Shown here: positions 6,871 through 15,620 of the stretch, piece after piece
How the letters are laid out: every line of letters begins with the position of its first letter
How positions within the stretch are numbered: the stretch's first letter is position 1
From: Gemmatimonadota bacterium
GTDB taxonomy: Bacteria > Latescibacterota > UBA2968
Assembly (NCBI GenBank): GCA_002714465.1
Contig: PAXL01000074.1
Coordinates: 1-26,125 of the forward strand
Length of the DNA stretch: 26,125 bases
Direction of reading: 5' to 3'
The notes under the pieces: generated by a model
The model's database searches: none
What the model saw: only the letters and a program-made list of their open reading frames with translations
Told to the model about the DNA's origin: nothing
Made by a program: the position numbers and the translations under genes

Positions 6871-7975
6871 GGCCCTTGGCGTTTGCCTGACGCTCGTCCT
6901 CGCGCACTCGTCGACCATTACTGAGATTGATCCGAAGACGGGTCGATTCTACTTCAGAGACAACAACAACTTCCCAGACGATACGCTTGGACACATCGCC
7001 CTCTACCTCGTCCAGCAGAACAGGAAAGAGGGGAACGCCTATGTCTCACAATCCGTAGCCGAAGGAATCGTCGAATATCAGATTCGATTCGTCGACAACG
7101 GAAACGCTCAGCTTGTCGACGAAGAAGATCTGTTGACGGTGCGACGCTACACGACCAAGCCCCCCGAACCCGAGCCACAAGTTGACCCAAACGTGCCTCC
7201 CATCCCGGCACCGGGCCCGCCAGCCGATGAAGCGGTGACCGAGACCCCACCCCCACCGCCAAAACCCGACGTTGTGGGAACGCGATATATCGAATATGTC
7301 GACCTTGGACTCAACGGGCTAGACGAGCGAGACTACTACTTCTTAGACGGACGGAGGTTTGACCTAGCGAGCAAGGACATTAAGAGCATCCATGAATACA
7401 GAAGCCAAGTGGCCACGGCCGTGAACGTGTTTATCGAGAAGATAGACTACGAGGCGATCGTCGAGGGGCTCGGAACCACGGGAAAGACGGGAATCCGGAA
7501 ACGCGGCGCGTTCGCCGATGGATCCCTCCCCTCGCTGATGGTCTTTGGTCTTGATTTGCCATACGTTTTCAAGCCAAGCGCGGAGTCGGGTGGGCAACAG
7601 CAGAGCGAAGAGGCGATGCTCGAGGAAATCCGGCAGCGGGTCGGGTTCGTTTATAGCGCGACCGTCGGCTATACAGATCTGAATGGTTTCCGATTCAGGG
7701 ATATCGCCGATCAGACGCCACTGCTCCAACGTCACTATGACCAGTTGGAGCAATCTCTGCTTCGGCTCATAATGGATAGCCTGTTCGACCCTGATGGCGA
7801 CGAGCTGGTCACCCAGCAGAACATCTCCAACGGTTATACGCGCTTTCGGGAACTCCACCAACAACTGTCCGACAACGCCCGTGGAGCTGGTAGACGCGTT
7901 CTCCTGCCGAACGAGAAGCTGGCCAGACTGCGCTTAGAACACGAGAAAGTGCATCAGCGACCCTTCTCACCATAG
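6842..7975 (+). CDS. Secreted hypothetical protein with proline-rich linker
   Basis: The ATG at 6842 is chosen because GAGG lies six bases upstream and because the product then begins with a regular signal peptide (MKKPMTTISRALGVCLTLVL, cut near residue 22-24). The longer upstream frame overlaps the zinc-ribbon gene. The 377-residue protein has a first domain (IDPKTGRFYFRDNNNFPDD...), a proline-rich linker at about residues 105-140 and a second, mostly helical domain ending in RLRLEHEKVHQRPF. It is probably periplasmic or surface exposed. I do not recognise the family. Translation is likely coupled to the preceding microprotein. Confidence 0.65.
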   Translation: MKKPMTTISRALGVCLTLVLAHSSTITEIDPKTGRFYFRDNNNFPDDTLGHIALYLVQQNRKEGNAYVSQSVAEGIVEYQIRFVDNGNAQLVDEEDLLTVRRYTTKPPEPEPQVDPNVPPIPAPGPPADEAVTETPPPPPKPDVVGTRYIEYVDLGLNGLDERDYYFLDGRRFDLASKDIKSIHEYRSQVATAVNVFIEKIDYEAIVEGLGTTGKTGIRKRGAFADGSLPSLMVFGLDLPYVFKPSAESGGQQQSEEAMLEEIRQRVGFVYSATVGYTDLNGFRFRDIADQTPLLQRHYDQLEQSLLRLIMDSLFDPDGDELVTQQNISNGYTRFRELHQQLSDNARGAGRRVLLPNEKLARLRLEHEKVHQRPFSP

Positions 7976-8370
7976 ATGCTAACGCGACGAGGCCGCTTCA
8001 CTTCTGACAGCGCATTCGCGCACTACGCTTGCTACACCCTCATTGCCAAGGCTCCTGTATAGCCTCGGCATCCGACGACCTTGCTGACTGATGTACGAAA
8101 AAGAGTGTGCGAACCTGCTAGCACCCGTTTGTCGATCTCAGCTTTTTAGTCGGTTATTCACAGACCAATCCGAACGCACTCTAGAAGACAACAAAATCCC
8201 GATGTCTAACCGCACACCGTCCTTTGCTTGGGAATGACTTTGGTAGTGGAAAAGTGAGTGATCCGCCAATCGGGAAGACATCCCAAAACCGTCAAAATTC
8301 GCGTGAATGCGACAGTTGTAAGACTCTGTATTTTTTGAATCAAGGTATCGCGGCAGCTGAGTAGGGCGTG
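7976..8370 (+). other. Gene-free stretch of about 395 bases
   Basis: No convincing gene is seen on either strand; the short minus-strand frames (8138-8436) have no ribosome sites or recognisable motifs. One imperfect hairpin, GCCAAGGCT / AGCCTCGGC (8045-8053 and 8061-8069, one A-C mismatch), follows the upstream gene by 70 bases and lacks a T-tract. It may slow transcription or be chance. Confidence 0.4.
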
Positions 8371-8399
8371 TTGACACCTTGCATAGGCCCCGCTATATT
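8371..8399 (+). promoter_or_regulatory. Consensus-like promoter of the transporter/cNMP/secretin genes
   Basis: A perfect TTGACA (8371-8376), a 17-base spacer and TATATT (8394-8399) form the best-matching plus-strand promoter in the window. Transcription would start near 8406, about 45 bases before the ATG at 8451. Confidence 0.75.
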
Positions 8400-8450
8400 T
8401 CCCGCTGATCCTAGGCGAATCTCCTTTTACACCCAATTATTCCCACGTTT

Positions 8451-11204
8451 ATGGCTGTGAATTCACCCCTCGCTGATCTGGAAGCGAAAGACCGTAAACG
8501 CTTCTACAGCATAACCTTAGGGTTTATGCTGGTCGCCGCAACGGCACTGATCGGACGGACAATCGGGGATGCACTTTTCCTCGAAGCTTTTTCCGCGGAC
8601 GATCTCGCCTACATGTACCCCGCAACAGCTGCTACCGTCTGTGCCGTCGCATATGGTTATGCTAGACTGGCCTCGCGCCTCCCTCTCGCGCGTCTCGTGT
8701 CGATCCTGTCGCTCTTGCTTGCCCTCGCGAGCGTCTGCCTTCGTTTCGCCCTAATGGTTCCGGATACGAACATCCCCAGGATCGCCGCCTACGTTCTGGG
8801 CGACCTAGTAGTGAACCTGCCAATGCTTCTGTTTTGGAGCTTCGCCGCGCACTGTTTTGTGCCCGGCCAGGCCAAGCGCCTGTTCGGGCTTGTCGGAGCT
8901 GGCGGCACCACTGCGTGCATTCTTGCCGGCTTCATCATCAAGCCTTACACGGTGGCCTTCGGCAAGGCAAACCTCCTACTGCTAATCACGGTACTAATGG
9001 TCTGCTTCGCCGCCTTGATCAGCCGGACCAGCCGGCGCGACGGGATCGGCAGGCAGGCACCCAATGCGACTGGCAACGACAGCAGTATTGGCTCGATGAG
9101 CAGCCTTCTCGGTAACACACAGATCAGGGCCATCGTTGCTCTAATGCTAGCTTCTACAGTCGCCCTGACCCTTGTGGACTATCAATTCAAAGCCGGCGCG
9201 AAGGAGTACACCGATGATCTCGCTGGCTTCTTTGGGTTATTCTACGGTGTTGCAAGCGCCGTTTCGCTAGTCATCCAGCTTTTCATTGTCCACAGGGTGC
9301 TGCAGAAAGGTGGTGTTTTCGCCGGGCTTGCTGTCCTGCCCGCAGCTCTGGTCCTGACAAGCGCGACGGCTTGGGTCACACAGTCATTCGACTGGACCGT
9401 CGCGAACAAATTTGCTGTACAGATCTTTGCCTTCACTATCGACAGTGCCGCGCTCCAGATGCTCTACCTCGGGGTCGCTCGGCAGACACGCAGCCAAGCC
9501 AGAGCCCTCGCAGAAGGGATCGGAAAACCCGTGGCAACTGGTGTGACCGGTCTGTGTCTGATTCTGGGCGCTTCCACATCGGCGCTTTACCAACTCGCTG
9601 CGGTCGCAACGATAGTCAGCGTCGTGTGGGTCGTTCTGACGCGGATCAACCACAACGCCTACATCAAGGCGCTTGTCGACTCGCTCGGAAACAAGCGGTT
9701 CGACGCTTCCGGCGAGACGAGCGAGATCCAAGACGTCGCCCTTGAGCGACACATCCGAGACAGCCTTGAGTCTGCATCGGAAGAGGAGATCGTTTACCTC
9801 CTTGGTATTCTGCCGACGCTTGATCAGGTCGATTGGTCGGATAAATACAGAGAGATGCTTACAAAGAAGGACCCGAGGATCAAGATCGCTTCACTGTCCT
9901 ACCTCAAGACGCACGGTGGCGACCAAGACCTGCCGGGGATCGTTAGCCTTCTGAACCACCAGGATGCGAAAGTCCGTGAAGGTGCGATCGACGCGATCGA
10001 TGCCCTCGGTAGCCCGGAACATCTTGCTCAAGTCGAGTCTCGCCTAGAGGACCCAGCGCCCGAGACTCGAGCAGCCGCGATCGCTTCGCTGATCAACTCC
10101 GAGGACCTGGATCGGCTCCTCTCTGCCGGAAGCGCACTCAGGACGATGCTGGCCTCATCGAGCACTGTTGACAGAGTGGCTGCGGCACACGCGCTCGGTC
10201 GGCTCCAACGAGGCGGGCTGGTCCGCCCGTTGATCAGTCTCCTTCAGGATGAGGAAACCGTTGTTGTCCAGTCCGCTCTTGAGGCCTGCCTTCAACACAG
10301 AGATCCAAAACTGATCCCCGCGATCACTCCCCTGCTCGCGAACCCCAAGGTTGCGGCACTAGCTGGCGATGCTCTTGCCGAGTTTGGTTCACCATCGCTC
10401 GACCATCTGATCCCATGCCTCGAGATAGCAGAAATGGAGGGTTCTTTCGAAGGAGCTCAGTGCATTCCACCGATCCTTTCTAGGATCGGAAACGCCGCCG
10501 CGCTCCCAAGTCTAAGGAAAGCCGCGCAGTCTCACGATCCAGTGCTCCGGACTAGCTCGATCAAGGCTTTCGCTCAGATAACGGTGGCTCTCGAGCAAGT
10601 CGGCGACCAACGAGACACAATACACGAGCTGACTATAGAAGAGCTCAAGGCCTCACGCACTGCGGCTTCGCGTGCTCTGGCCGTTTCAGGTCAAAAGGAC
10701 ACCGCTGTGCTCGAAGCCGCTCTCAGACAGGTCACGGAAAACCACCTGTCAAATGCGTTCACCCTAATTAGCGTCCTGCACCCCACTGTCCGTCCGATTG
10801 AGATGCTGCAGAGCCTGAGTCAAGAGGGCGAAGCCAGGAACAACGCGATTGAGATCCTTGAAAACGTTCTGAAGGGTGACCTCCGGACCGAGACGCTCCA
10901 GACCCTTAGTGACCAGGGCACAACAACCTCTGACACCAACTCGACGCTCCAAGAGATCCTTTTAGAAGACTGCTCGAATTGGGTAAGGATCGGCGCACTC
11001 TACGCCATTGGCAGAACCGGTAGATCAGAACCCAACGACGTGACGGACAACCTTCGGCATAGACAAGCCGTCGTTCGTGAGACCGCCCTCGAGGCGTTGA
11101 TATCGATCTCCCCGAAGCGCGCTCGACAGGAAGCCGAGAACCTCTCGGATGACGATGCCGACATCGTCCGCATGGTCGCAGAACGAATCTCAACCGCAGG
11201 CTGA
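8451..11204 (+). CDS. 12-helix nucleotide-transporter-like/MFS protein fused to HEAT repeats
   Basis: The 917-residue protein has two parts. Residues about 20-410 hold twelve hydrophobic helices, for example TLGFMLVAATALIGRTIGD, RIAAYVLGDLVVNLPMLLFW and RLFGLVGAGGTTACILAGF. The latter resembles the ATP/ADP translocase (Npt/NTT) superfamily within the MFS fold. Residues about 440-917 are a run of short helical repeats of HEAT or armadillo type (VREGAIDAIDALGSPEHLAQVESRL, TRAAAIASLI, VVQSALEACLQHRDPKLIPAI). NTT proteins exchange nucleotides in intracellular bacteria and plastids; here the substrate is unknown. The HEAT tail, probably cytoplasmic, suggests a protein-docking role. The cNMP gene follows after five bases. 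Confidence 0.72.
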   Translation: MAVNSPLADLEAKDRKRFYSITLGFMLVAATALIGRTIGDALFLEAFSADDLAYMYPATAATVCAVAYGYARLASRLPLARLVSILSLLLALASVCLRFALMVPDTNIPRIAAYVLGDLVVNLPMLLFWSFAAHCFVPGQAKRLFGLVGAGGTTACILAGFIIKPYTVAFGKANLLLLITVLMVCFAALISRTSRRDGIGRQAPNATGNDSSIGSMSSLLGNTQIRAIVALMLASTVALTLVDYQFKAGAKEYTDDLAGFFGLFYGVASAVSLVIQLFIVHRVLQKGGVFAGLAVLPAALVLTSATAWVTQSFDWTVANKFAVQIFAFTIDSAALQMLYLGVARQTRSQARALAEGIGKPVATGVTGLCLILGASTSALYQLAAVATIVSVVWVVLTRINHNAYIKALVDSLGNKRFDASGETSEIQDVALERHIRDSLESASEEEIVYLLGILPTLDQVDWSDKYREMLTKKDPRIKIASLSYLKTHGGDQDLPGIVSLLNHQDAKVREGAIDAIDALGSPEHLAQVESRLEDPAPETRAAAIASLINSEDLDRLLSAGSALRTMLASSSTVDRVAAAHALGRLQRGGLVRPLISLLQDEETVVVQSALEACLQHRDPKLIPAITPLLANPKVAALAGDALAEFGSPSLDHLIPCLEIAEMEGSFEGAQCIPPILSRIGNAAALPSLRKAAQSHDPVLRTSSIKAFAQITVALEQVGDQRDTIHELTIEELKASRTAASRALAVSGQKDTAVLEAALRQVTENHLSNAFTLISVLHPTVRPIEMLQSLSQEGEARNNAIEILENVLKGDLRTETLQTLSDQGTTTSDTNSTLQEILLEDCSNWVRIGALYAIGRTGRSEPNDVTDNLRHRQAVVRETALEALISISPKRARQEAENLSDDDADIVRMVAERISTAG

Positions 11205-11209
11205 TTGGT

Positions 11210-11644
11210 ATGATTACCGTAGAGAAAATCCTGTTCCTCAAGAACGTCCCGCTCTTCTCGAAGCTGCCGCCTGAAGAGCTTGGTCACCTAGCCGGAATCG
11301 CGGAGGAGATCGTGTATCCCGAGGGTGAGGTGATCATCCGTGAAGGCGATCACGGAGAAGAGATGTTCCTGATCGTCGAGGGCGAGGTCGAGATCACGCG
11401 AGGAAGCGAATCCCTTGCAGTTCTCGGGAGCCAGGACTACTTTGGGGAAATGAGCATTCTCGATGGCGAACCCCGATCCGCTACGATTACGGCTAAGGCG
11501 GACTGTCTTCTCCTCAGGATTCGCCAGTCTGACTTCTATGACATCCTCGAAAGACACTTCAACGTCGCACTGACCATCATCCACACGCTGACTCGACGTC
11601 TCAGAGACATGAACTTGGGACAGGTCAGCGATGAAGGAGACTAA
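11210..11644 (+). CDS. Stand-alone cyclic-nucleotide-binding domain protein
   Basis: The 144-residue protein is essentially one CRP/CAP-type cNMP-binding beta-barrel. It opens FLKNVPLFSKLPPEELGHLA, has VIIREGDHGEEMFLIVEGEVEI, and shows the phosphate-binding cassette FGEMSILDGEPRSATITA with the Glu and Arg used to hold the cyclic phosphate. It ends soon after the C-helix (TIIHTLTRRLRDMN) with no DNA-binding, kinase or channel domain, so it is a sensor module that must act through a partner. Five bases separate it from the transporter and six from the secretin, so all three are probably one transcript. cAMP, cGMP or no ligand are all possible. Confidence 0.85.
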   Translation: MITVEKILFLKNVPLFSKLPPEELGHLAGIAEEIVYPEGEVIIREGDHGEEMFLIVEGEVEITRGSESLAVLGSQDYFGEMSILDGEPRSATITAKADCLLLRIRQSDFYDILERHFNVALTIIHTLTRRLRDMNLGQVSDEGD

Positions 11645-11650
11645 ACCGCC

Positions 11651-14107
11651 TTGCCAGGCAAACATTTGATCTTCGGAGTAGGCCTCCTCGCTGCCTTGGG
11701 CCTGCTTCCGACACAAGCCAGCGCACAGCAGGCTATCCAGGGATTCTCGATCGCATCCCCTTTCAATTCAGAGAACCGAACGAGACGACTGCTCAACACG
11801 TTCGCACTCGATGCCCTCCTCACCTACGACTACGAGGAATCCGACTCATCTGCGGCCGTGTGGAAGACATCCGCAATCCCGGATCTTCGCGACAAACGCT
11901 ACTTGATCAAGAAGGACAGTTTGGGGGGCTACCGGACGCTTGAACTGGCATACACGGTCACGTCGGGGGGTGCCTATCAGATCTACGTGCACGGACGTGC
12001 AATCAACGGCCCGACCATTACAGCCAACCCGGACCTCACTTCGTTCAAATCGCGGTCTGAGTATACTGCCAACCAAGAAAAAAACTCTTCTGCTACGCCC
12101 GATTTAGACTACCAGATTTATAGGCTGAGCTATCTGCAGGCAGACCGTGCACTAGCGCTACTCAAGACAATCGGATACACGACCGTCGAATACTCGATGT
12201 CGGCGGGCGAGACGGCCAACGACCGGATCTACAGCACATTCATGTCAGGTCAGTGGAAACTCCCCGTCGTGATCAAGCTGATCGATGCAACAAAATCGAG
12301 TCTGATGGATCCCCCTCCAACGGAAGGCTTTCAACAGGCACGACAGGCAACGGATCTGGGGGGAACATTTCTCCATCAGCAAACATCAGGTGAACCTCAG
12401 CAGCGGCTCATGATTGCTTACGACCGGAACGACCCCGAGCCGATGCAGGACCTTCTGAACCTGCTCCGCCAGAAACTGGATACGGCAGCTCGCCAGATCG
12501 TGATCGAGGCGCTGGTCATTGAAATAAATACCGACAAGATGCGAGACATTGGCGTCAACTTCCGGGCGTTTGATGGCAATTATGGCAGTGAGTTTGTCGA
12601 GGACGCAAACACGGGTGTTGACAAGCCATTTACATTCACATTCAACCGTAACAAAAGCCAGCCATGGAGTGATGTCCTTTTCTTCAACGCCGGTCTTAAG
12701 GCACTCATGGAGACTGGAGACGCTGAAGTCCTTTCAAGCCCATCCGTACTCGTCCTCGACGGCCGTCAGGCGCGGATTCAGGTCGGGCAACAGGTGCCCG
12801 TTTCAAGGTCTGTATCTACGACATCCGGTTTCTCATCTGGAGTCGAGTATCACCAAACGGGAATCGTCCTCAACCTTCGGCCCCGAATCAGTGAAGACGG
12901 CGGCGAGATTACCATGCAGGTCGAGACGATCGTAAGCACCGTAAACGAAGACCTCAGCATCCAGACGCTTGGAGGTGGCGGAAACGTGCTCCTGGCGCCA
13001 CGTATCGATAACCGTCAAGTCCAGACATTCGTCAGGGTCGCGGATAACACACCATTTATAATCGGCGGTCTAATTTCAACAGAGGAAAAAGAACGTACTG
13101 TTGGGATTCCTATTCTTTCGCAGATCCCAATCCTCGGCGCACCCTTTCGACGTAAGGCCGTCGACAACGAGAAAAAAGAAGTTATCGTCGTCCTCACGCC
13201 TCACGTCGTACCTGTCGGTGAAAAGAGCTTCAGCTACGTGATCCCGAAGGATTCAGATATGTTCAACGCCTTCGGCAACACCCTCTTCCGGAATGCCTAT
13301 CGGATCCGCGACGACGACGTGTTCGACCTGAAGTTCGTTTACGAGAGCGATATCTACCACTCACTCTTGGCCTCTGTCCAAGACCGTGCAGACGTGACAC
13401 CCGGATTTCGCAATCAGCCCCCCTTCAATCTTCTTCTTGAAGGACGCGTCCCAGGTGAGGAGATTCTGGTTCGCAGGATGCTTTGGGAGATCGTGATCAG
13501 ACTTGGTTTCTCAGCTAACATCGACGTCGATCGGATCATTACGTTCGAGGATTACCCGGCAGCCCCTGACAGCAGCGGGTTCCGCACAAGGTTCCTTAAT
13601 CAGCTCCTCGAGGAACGGGGTCCTGAAGGGAATACACTTGTCCTCTCTTACGACACAAGCACCAAGGGCACAGCTGAACACCCGTTCGTGCCTCCCAAAG
13701 CGACGATCGGGTATCAAAGTATTACGGATGGCAACCAGTATGTGGGTTCCCTAATGGCAGGTAACCGACCCAAGCAGGATGGCTCGCCCGACTCCTGGAC
13801 AGTCCTGCTCTCGGAAGTCAACCCTTCAGGTGTCCGTGGCGCGTCAGGGATCGAAGTCCTGCAGGGAGTACTTGTACTGAAGCGAATCCTTGCGCTCAAC
13901 ACGACGCTTCCGTTGACGATCAAAGAGTTCCGGGTCGGACGTCAGATCATCTTCCCGACAGAACAAGACCTGCGGCAGCGATTCCACATTATCGATCGGG
14001 ATGCGGCGCGCTTCTTCTACGAAGTCATCCAGTATTATCCGGAGTTCGAGCAGTCGTTCAACAGAGAGACGCGCCTGATCACACAGATGCTCCGGGCGGG
14101 CAACTGA
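11651..14107 (+). CDS. Secretin-family outer-membrane protein with long C-terminal extension
   Basis: The TTG start at 11651 is supported by AAGGAG eleven bases upstream and by a signal peptide ending QASAQQ near residue 26. Residues about 25-260 are unassigned. An N3-like segment follows (ARQIVIEALVIEINTDKMRDIG, about 280-305). The secretin core spans about 350-520: VLSSPSVLVLDGRQARIQVG, TGIVLNLRPRISEDGGEI, IIGGLISTEEKERTVGIP, PILGAPFRRK, VIVVLTPHVVP. Secretins form multimeric gated pores for type II/III secretion, pili or phage. About 290 residues continue past the core with no match I recognise, far longer than the usual short S domain. No other secretion-system gene is in the window. Confidence 0.87.
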   Translation: MPGKHLIFGVGLLAALGLLPTQASAQQAIQGFSIASPFNSENRTRRLLNTFALDALLTYDYEESDSSAAVWKTSAIPDLRDKRYLIKKDSLGGYRTLELAYTVTSGGAYQIYVHGRAINGPTITANPDLTSFKSRSEYTANQEKNSSATPDLDYQIYRLSYLQADRALALLKTIGYTTVEYSMSAGETANDRIYSTFMSGQWKLPVVIKLIDATKSSLMDPPPTEGFQQARQATDLGGTFLHQQTSGEPQQRLMIAYDRNDPEPMQDLLNLLRQKLDTAARQIVIEALVIEINTDKMRDIGVNFRAFDGNYGSEFVEDANTGVDKPFTFTFNRNKSQPWSDVLFFNAGLKALMETGDAEVLSSPSVLVLDGRQARIQVGQQVPVSRSVSTTSGFSSGVEYHQTGIVLNLRPRISEDGGEITMQVETIVSTVNEDLSIQTLGGGGNVLLAPRIDNRQVQTFVRVADNTPFIIGGLISTEEKERTVGIPILSQIPILGAPFRRKAVDNEKKEVIVVLTPHVVPVGEKSFSYVIPKDSDMFNAFGNTLFRNAYRIRDDDVFDLKFVYESDIYHSLLASVQDRADVTPGFRNQPPFNLLLEGRVPGEEILVRRMLWEIVIRLGFSANIDVDRIITFEDYPAAPDSSGFRTRFLNQLLEERGPEGNTLVLSYDTSTKGTAEHPFVPPKATIGYQSITDGNQYVGSLMAGNRPKQDGSPDSWTVLLSEVNPSGVRGASGIEVLQGVLVLKRILALNTTLPLTIKEFRVGRQIIFPTEQDLRQRFHIIDRDAARFFYEVIQYYPEFEQSFNRETRLITQMLRAGN

Positions 14108-14217
14108 TCGACGATGACTGCGGGAGAAATCGCTCCCGTGGGTAGTTAGACCGCACGGCACCGTAGTGCGACTTCGCACGCCGTTTCTTCCTGATTGTCG
14201 GACTAGCGCTCACCGTC

Positions 14218-14493
14218 TCAGGTTGTTGACCCGCAGCACCAGTCGCACCACCTGGATTGAGTTCGACATCTGCCTCTTAAAAGGGGACGGATCGAGCGGT
14301 TGACAACGCCATCCTCGGCAGCTGCAACTATGAGCTTTCCCTCCTGGTCTCCCCGTAGATTCGCCTGATCGCCTTTGCATCGGACGTAGCCTGTTACAAT
14401 CTGCTCGTCTAAAGAAATCGCATCTGCATCGTTGGCGTAGATGGCACAAGCCTGACAGAGGTCAAAACGGTTAGAAACGCTGACTTCCTCCAC
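14218..14493 (-). CDS. Doubtful 91-codon frame in the gap after the secretin
   Basis: A GTG-start frame (MEEVSVSNRFDLCQACAIYA...) lies 20 bases past the terminator of the minus-strand operon and preceded by GGTGGAGAA. Its first 70 codons look protein-like (DEQIVTGYVRCKGDQANLRG, GKLIVAAAEDGVVNRSI). Its last 20 are Cys/Trp/Arg-rich and improbable, whereas a neighbouring frame there reads smoothly (MSNSIQVVRLVLRVNNLRR). This could be a small gene with a frameshift near 14280 or chance. It has no visible promoter. The rest of 14108-14507 holds only a weak CGGGAG/CTCCCG hairpin (14121-14138). Confidence 0.25.
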   Translation of the reverse strand: MEEVSVSNRFDLCQACAIYANDADAISLDEQIVTGYVRCKGDQANLRGDQEGKLIVAAAEDGVVNRSIRPLLRGRCRTQSRWCDWCCGSTT

Positions 14494-14507
14494 TTCTCCA
14501 CCCTAGA

Positions 14508-14555
14508 ATAAAAAACCGTCCGGCGCTTCCCTCCCACAGTATCGGCACCGGACGG
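14508..14555 (-). terminator. Terminator closing the kinase operon (possibly bidirectional)
   Basis: An 8-bp perfect stem CCGTCCGG/CCGGACGG (14516-14523 and 14548-14555) with a 24-base loop is followed on the minus strand by TTTTTTATT. On the plus strand it is followed by CTTATTGTTCCTTTTT, so it could also stop transcripts from the secretin side. Confidence 0.75.
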
Positions 14556-14579
14556 CTTATTGTTCCTTTTTGCAGATCG

Positions 14580-15620
14580 CTAGCGTATCCCCATCCTTCT
14601 TTGCCTCAGCTTTAGGAGCATCTCAACGGGCGCGTCAGACCAGTCTCCTAAGATCGCCGAGACCGTGTCTGCGGTGTTCGGAAGCTCCTTTCCGATCGTT
14701 ACCATCAACTCCGCCAGACGCCGCTTGGCCTTCGGATCTGCCTCGTCGAAGGCGTGCGCCACGACAATGATTAGTTGCTCGCCATCCGCCGCCGATTGCC
14801 CTCGCAGGATGGTCCTGAGCCGACGTCCCTGCTTCTCAAGAAAAACGGCATCCTCAGCGACTCTCGATGCGAGCCGTTCGCCAAACTCCGGCTTGAGGCC
14901 CACATTGGCAACGGCCCGGGTGAAAAGATCCAGGAGAACACGTTTGCGCTCCCTTCTTGCAAGTCCGGGCCAGATCTTCTGATGCGTTCGCTCAAGCTGT
15001 TCCTGAGCATCCAGCAGCGTCAATAATGCATTCCCCTGGTCGATCACCTGATACAGAAGCACCGTTTGCTCGGTGGGATCTTCTTTCACATCTCCAAAGC
15101 TGCTTTCAAGCGTGTATTGCACCACCCACTTCGCAGCGTCTTCGGGCTCACCGATGAGACGGAGTACACGAGTCTTCTGTGCAGGTGAGAGCCCCGCATA
15201 GAAAGCATCAAGCATCTTCGACCACGCTTCTTCCGTAAAGGGAACGCCAGCCACGGCTTCTTGGGCGATATCAATTGCCGGATGGTTCACCAGTTCGGTC
15301 GCGCCGTCCGTCCCCCTGACCGCATACGCAAGAGCCTTGCGAGCCTCTGGGTCGCGCTCAGCGAGGATTGCCCCCTTGAGTGGGTCGACAAGGTCCGGGT
15401 AGCTGGTAGCGATGCGATGAAAACCGAGGACCTGCGCCGCCGTCGTGCGCCAAGCAGGGTCTTCCGCCTTCCGTGCAAATTCGGAAAGAGCAAGCACATC
15501 GAGACGCTGAAGCGAGCGCTTCTTAAGCCGCCGCACCGCATCCATCCGCATCAAACCTTCCGACGTCTCTGAAGCACACTGGATCAGTTCAAGCAGATCG
15601 GTCTGTCCGTTAGAGATCAT
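14580..15620 (-). CDS. HEAT-like helical repeat protein in the kinase cluster
   Basis: The 346-residue protein is almost all helix, with repeat-like units in its first part (RMDAVRRLKKRSLQRLDVLALSEF, WRTTAAQVLGF, ARKALAYAV, IDIAQEAVAGV), typical of HEAT/armadillo solenoids. It has no signal peptide or membrane helix, so it is predicted to be cytoplasmic. Its ATG overlaps the stop of the receiver protein by one base (TGATG), which ties its production to that gene. A role as partner or output of the signalling proteins is a natural inference from context; no catalytic motif is visible. Confidence 0.55.
   Translation of the reverse strand: MISNGQTDLLELIQCASETSEGLMRMDAVRRLKKRSLQRLDVLALSEFARKAEDPAWRTTAAQVLGFHRIATSYPDLVDPLKGAILAERDPEARKALAYAVRGTDGATELVNHPAIDIAQEAVAGVPFTEEAWSKMLDAFYAGLSPAQKTRVLRLIGEPEDAAKWVVQYTLESSFGDVKEDPTEQTVLLYQVIDQGNALLTLLDAQEQLERTHQKIWPGLARRERKRVLLDLFTRAVANVGLKPEFGERLASRVAEDAVFLEKQGRRLRTILRGQSAADGEQLIIVVAHAFDEADPKAKRRLAELMVTIGKELPNTADTVSAILGDWSDAPVEMLLKLRQRRMGIR

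Noticed and set aside
8138..8436. Two minus-strand frames in the gap before the transporter gene
   Set aside because: They overlap each other in different frames, lack ribosome sites, and one runs across the strong plus-strand promoter.
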